Of a DNA stretch of 64,000 nt, positions 61,686 through 64,000 are shown piece after piece. This stretch comes from Sulfurimonas sp. HSL3-1. GTDB lineage: Bacteria > Campylobacterota > Campylobacteria > Campylobacterales > Sulfurimonadaceae. Each line of letters opens with the position of its first letter. The stretch's first letter is position 1. The notes beneath the pieces are model-generated. The model did no database searches. It worked only from the letters and a program-made list of their open reading frames with translations, and was not told the DNA's origin. The DNA lies in NCBI RefSeq assembly GCF_039645995.1, contig NZ_CP147920.1:2356001-2420000 (forward strand). Reading direction: 5' to 3'. The translations under genes were made by a program, and so were the position numbers.

Positions 61686-62954
61686 ATGGGTCAGACTATC
61701 ACCGAAAAAATCTTCTCCGAGCACGCAGGCAAAACCGTCTACGCGGGCGAGATCGTTCGGGTGCCGATCGATATGGTCATCGGTAACGACATTACGACAC
61801 CTATCTCCATCAAGGCGTTCGAAGACGCGGGTGCCACCGAACTGGCAAACCCCGACGGCTTCTCCATCGTCCTGGATCACTTCATCCCCGCCAAGGATAT
61901 CGCTTCGGCCAACCAGGCACGCATCAGCCGCGACTTCGCCAAGAAGCACAAGATGAAGCACTTCTTCGACGAGAAGGATATGGGCATCGAGCACGCGCTG
62001 CTGCCGGAGAAGGGCCTCGTCGTCCCCGGTGACGTCATCATCGGCGCCGACAGCCACACCTGTACCCACGGCGCACTGGGCGCTTTCTCCACCGGTATGG
62101 GCTCCACCGACCTCGCCTTCGCCATGGTCACCGGCGGCAACTGGTTCAAAGTGCCCGAAAGCATCAAAGTCGTACTCTCCGGAAAACCGGGGCCCTTCAC
62201 GACCGGCAAGGACATCATCCTCGAAGTGATCCGCATGATCGGGGTCGACGGCGCGCTTTACCGCACCCTCGAGTTCACGGGTGACACGATCGCACACCTC
62301 AGCATGGACGACCGGTTCAGCATGTGCAACATGGCGATCGAAGCGGGAGCCAAGAGCGGGATCGTCGCCGTCGACGAGATCACAGAAGCCTTCCTGGCCG
62401 ACAAAACACTGGCGCGCCCGGCGAAGATCCACCACTCCGACCCTGATGCGACCTACGTCCAGGTGCTTGAGATCGACGTGGACAAGCTCGAACCGGTCAT
62501 CGCCTACCCGTTCCTGCCCTCCAACGGCCACAGCCTGAGCGAGGCCGTCAGCGACCATATCAAGGTCGACCAGGCCTTTATCGGCAGCTGTACCAACGGC
62601 CGCCTCAGCGACCTGCGCATCGCCGCGAAGATCCTGGAGGGCAAAAAGGTGCACGAGGACGTCCGCCTCATCGTCACCCCGGGTACGCAGCGCATCCTGC
62701 GCGAAGCGACAAAACTGGGCTACATCGACATCATCGTCGATGCCGGCGGCGTCGTCTCGAACCCGACCTGCGGCGCCTGCCTCGGCGGATACATGGGGAT
62801 CCTCGGTGACGAAGAGGTCGCCATCTCCACCACGAACCGCAACTTCGTCGGCCGCATGGGTTCACGCTCGTCCAAGGTCTACCTCGCCAACTCCGCCGTC
62901 GCCGCCGCCTCGGCCATCACCGGCTACATCACCGACCCGGCAACGATCGACTAA
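61686..62954 (+). CDS. leuC: 3-isopropylmalate dehydratase large subunit
   Basis: 422-residue aconitase-family enzyme of leucine biosynthesis. GADSHTCTHGALGAFSTGMGSTD, FIGSCTNGRLSDLRIAAKIL and NPTCGACLGGYMGIL carry the three [4Fe-4S] cysteines. This is the shorter LeuC form common in Archaea, thermophiles and Campylobacterota. No leuD is next to it in the window; a GDPD-like gene follows 9 bp later. Confidence 0.94.
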   Translation: MGQTITEKIFSEHAGKTVYAGEIVRVPIDMVIGNDITTPISIKAFEDAGATELANPDGFSIVLDHFIPAKDIASANQARISRDFAKKHKMKHFFDEKDMGIEHALLPEKGLVVPGDVIIGADSHTCTHGALGAFSTGMGSTDLAFAMVTGGNWFKVPESIKVVLSGKPGPFTTGKDIILEVIRMIGVDGALYRTLEFTGDTIAHLSMDDRFSMCNMAIEAGAKSGIVAVDEITEAFLADKTLARPAKIHHSDPDATYVQVLEIDVDKLEPVIAYPFLPSNGHSLSEAVSDHIKVDQAFIGSCTNGRLSDLRIAAKILEGKKVHEDVRLIVTPGTQRILREATKLGYIDIIVDAGGVVSNPTCGACLGGYMGILGDEEVAISTTNRNFVGRMGSRSSKVYLANSAVAAASAITGYITDPATID

Positions 62955-62963
62955 GCCGCACCC

Positions 62964-63815
62964 ATGTCCTGGAAGGCGATCGCGCTCGGTACGGTACTCG
63001 TCATCGTCATCGCCTGGAACGCGGCGGTCTATTTCGCCGACCGCCAGATCGCGGCCAAACGGTATGACGGTGTCTACGACAGCTGCCACAAGGTCTGGTC
63101 GTCCCGCGGACTCTACGACACCAAACAGGAGCGCAACTCCCTGACGGCCTTCCGCCGCGCCTTCGAAGCGGGTGCCCACGGCGTCGAAGTCGACTTCAGT
63201 TACGATGCGGACTCGGACCGCTTCATCATCGGACACGGCCACCCCCGCAAAGGTCCGGACGGTCGGACGGTCTACACGGAAAAAGAGGGGGGTCTCTTCA
63301 CCCTGGAGACCCTGTTCCGGGAACTGGGCGAAGAGCACGCCTTCTGGCTCGATTTCAAAAACCTCGACCACCTGAGCAGTGAGGAGACCCAAAAAGCGAT
63401 CCGCAGACTTGAGAGCATTGCCGTCAACAGCAACGTGCATGACCGTCTCTACATCGAAGGCTCCAACCCCCTGCGCCTCTCCTTGTATACCGACGCCGGT
63501 TTCAAAACGCTCCTCGGCACCTTCCCGCTTGCCGACAGCAACCCGGTCGCATCCATTGTCCTCAACGCCTACAAAATGATTTACGCCGTCTTCGACATCA
63601 CGGGAATCGCGATGAACTACGGCAGCGTCGACAAACCTATCTACGGGGAGAATACCCGCAAACAGCTCGGGATGATCCCGGCGTTCGTTTTTCATATTCC
63701 CGATGATCCGTCACTGCTGCAGGAGCTGGTACACAACAGCCATGTCCGCGTCATGCTCGTCGGCCGCGACATCAGCATCGACCGCTTTGCCGTCACCGCC
63801 TGCGGCCGGGAGTGA
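62964..63815 (+). CDS. Glycerophosphodiester phosphodiesterase-like protein, atypical active site
   Basis: 283 residues with one N-terminal membrane anchor ([19 protein letters not shown]) and a TIM-barrel GDPD-like domain: [38 protein letters not shown]. In normal GDPDs the first block reads HRG with an essential His; here it is S46-S47-R48-G49, with a His at 42 instead. E75 and D77 match the metal site, and H91/H93 (GHGHP) replace the usual HD. Activity and substrate are therefore uncertain. Confidence 0.75.
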   Translation: MSWKAIALGTVLVIVIAWNAAVYFADRQIAAKRYDGVYDSCHKVWSSRGLYDTKQERNSLTAFRRAFEAGAHGVEVDFSYDADSDRFIIGHGHPRKGPDGRTVYTEKEGGLFTLETLFRELGEEHAFWLDFKNLDHLSSEETQKAIRRLESIAVNSNVHDRLYIEGSNPLRLSLYTDAGFKTLLGTFPLADSNPVASIVLNAYKMIYAVFDITGIAMNYGSVDKPIYGENTRKQLGMIPAFVFHIPDDPSLLQELVHNSHVRVMLVGRDISIDRFAVTACGRE

Positions 63816-63847
63816 CCGGCGGCCCGATCCACAGAAGGAGCGTCCCC

Positions 63848-64000
63848 ATGCCTGAAAACACTTTTCCCCTCCCCTGCGTTATCTTTGCCGGCGGAAAGAG
63901 CTCCCGGATGGGCCGCAACAAAGCCCTGCTCCCCTTTGACGGTTTCGACACCCTCGCCGCGTACCAGTACGCCCGGCTCTCTCCCCTCTTCGCGTCCGCC
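63848..64000 (+). CDS. mobA: Molybdenum cofactor guanylyltransferase MobA (partial, runs off right edge)
   Basis: 51 codons are visible. After MPENTFPLP comes [27 protein letters not shown], the nucleotide-binding start of MobA-type guanylyltransferases, which attach GMP to Mo-molybdopterin. AAGGAG lies 7 nt before the ATG. It fits with moaD, moaE and moeA elsewhere in the window. The rest of the gene is beyond the window. Confidence 0.85.
   Translation, partial: MPENTFPLPCVIFAGGKSSRMGRNKALLPFDGFDTLAAYQYARLSPLFASA

Noticed and set aside
1-64000. CRISPR arrays, insertion sequences, prophage, tRNA or rRNA genes
   Set aside because: No regularly spaced repeats, transposase, integrase, phage structural genes or tRNA-like cloverleaf were seen on either strand.

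Overview
The window looks like a chromosomal stretch from a member of the Campylobacterota (Epsilonproteobacteria), probably a GC-rich sulfur- or hydrogen-oxidising relative of Sulfurimonas or Sulfuricurvum. The evidence is a Campylobacter-type Pgl N-glycosylation locus (pglB, pglC, pglE, pglF), a futalosine-pathway mqnA, a di-haem cytochrome c peroxidase, a large NAD-glutamate dehydrogenase, and many promoters with a clear TATAAT -10 but no obvious -35. The assignment is inferred from gene content; no rRNA or tRNA gene was seen.

Region 1 (1-20456, all minus strand) is one dense glycan locus, read from 20456 towards 1, with most neighbours overlapping or abutting. It starts with a UDP-N-acetylhexosamine dehydrogenase, a WbpB/WlbA oxidoreductase and a WbpD/WlbB acetyltransferase. 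A Wzx flippase, an O-acetyltransferase, a sulfotransferase and a glycosyltransferase follow. Next come HisH-like, HisF-like and WbpG-type amidotransferase genes, two more GT4 glycosyltransferases, a WbpI-type 2-epimerase, a FemAB/GNAT-like protein, a second sulfotransferase and a GT2 glycosyltransferase. The locus ends with pglB, pglC, pglE and pglF, which runs off the left edge. I infer that it builds an oligosaccharide on undecaprenyl-PP-bacillosamine. The glycan would carry an amidinated 2,3-diamino-uronic acid and probably sulfate, would be flipped by Wzx, and would be put on proteins by PglB. The WbpE aminotransferase step and PglD were not found. asnB (20587-22380) is divergent and has a possible 14-codon coupled leader ORF.

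Region 2 (22382-29840) holds an outer-membrane barrel/lipoprotein pair, a DUF1538 permease with a PII-like and a CBS protein, arsC, a DUF465 protein, dcd and accBC. Region 3 (29841-34157) begins with an AT-rich 366-bp gap and then encodes a Csu-like chaperone-usher pilus.

Region 4 (34160-50810) contains a SurA-like chaperone, gltX and a malic enzyme. The minus-strand set ccp, GGDEF-EAL and NAD-GDH follows, then mqnA. The plus-strand runs moaD-moaE-moeA-rdgB and kdsD-rluB-like-yjbQ-rarA complete it. Region 5 (50811-64000) has a YajR-like transporter, recJ, pyrG, a CPA2 antiporter, a 248-bp gap with a hairpin and a Cys-rich mini-ORF, an RDD protein and an MFS protein. It continues with two DUF481 barrels, MscS, leuC, a GDPD-like protein and the start of mobA.

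Three genome-style features recur. Several genes have the -10 box only 6-7 bp before the start codon, which suggests leaderless mRNAs. Four convergent gene pairs have stop codons that touch or share the same 4-bp palindrome. Minus-strand genes are often joined by GTGA, ATGA or TTGA overlaps.
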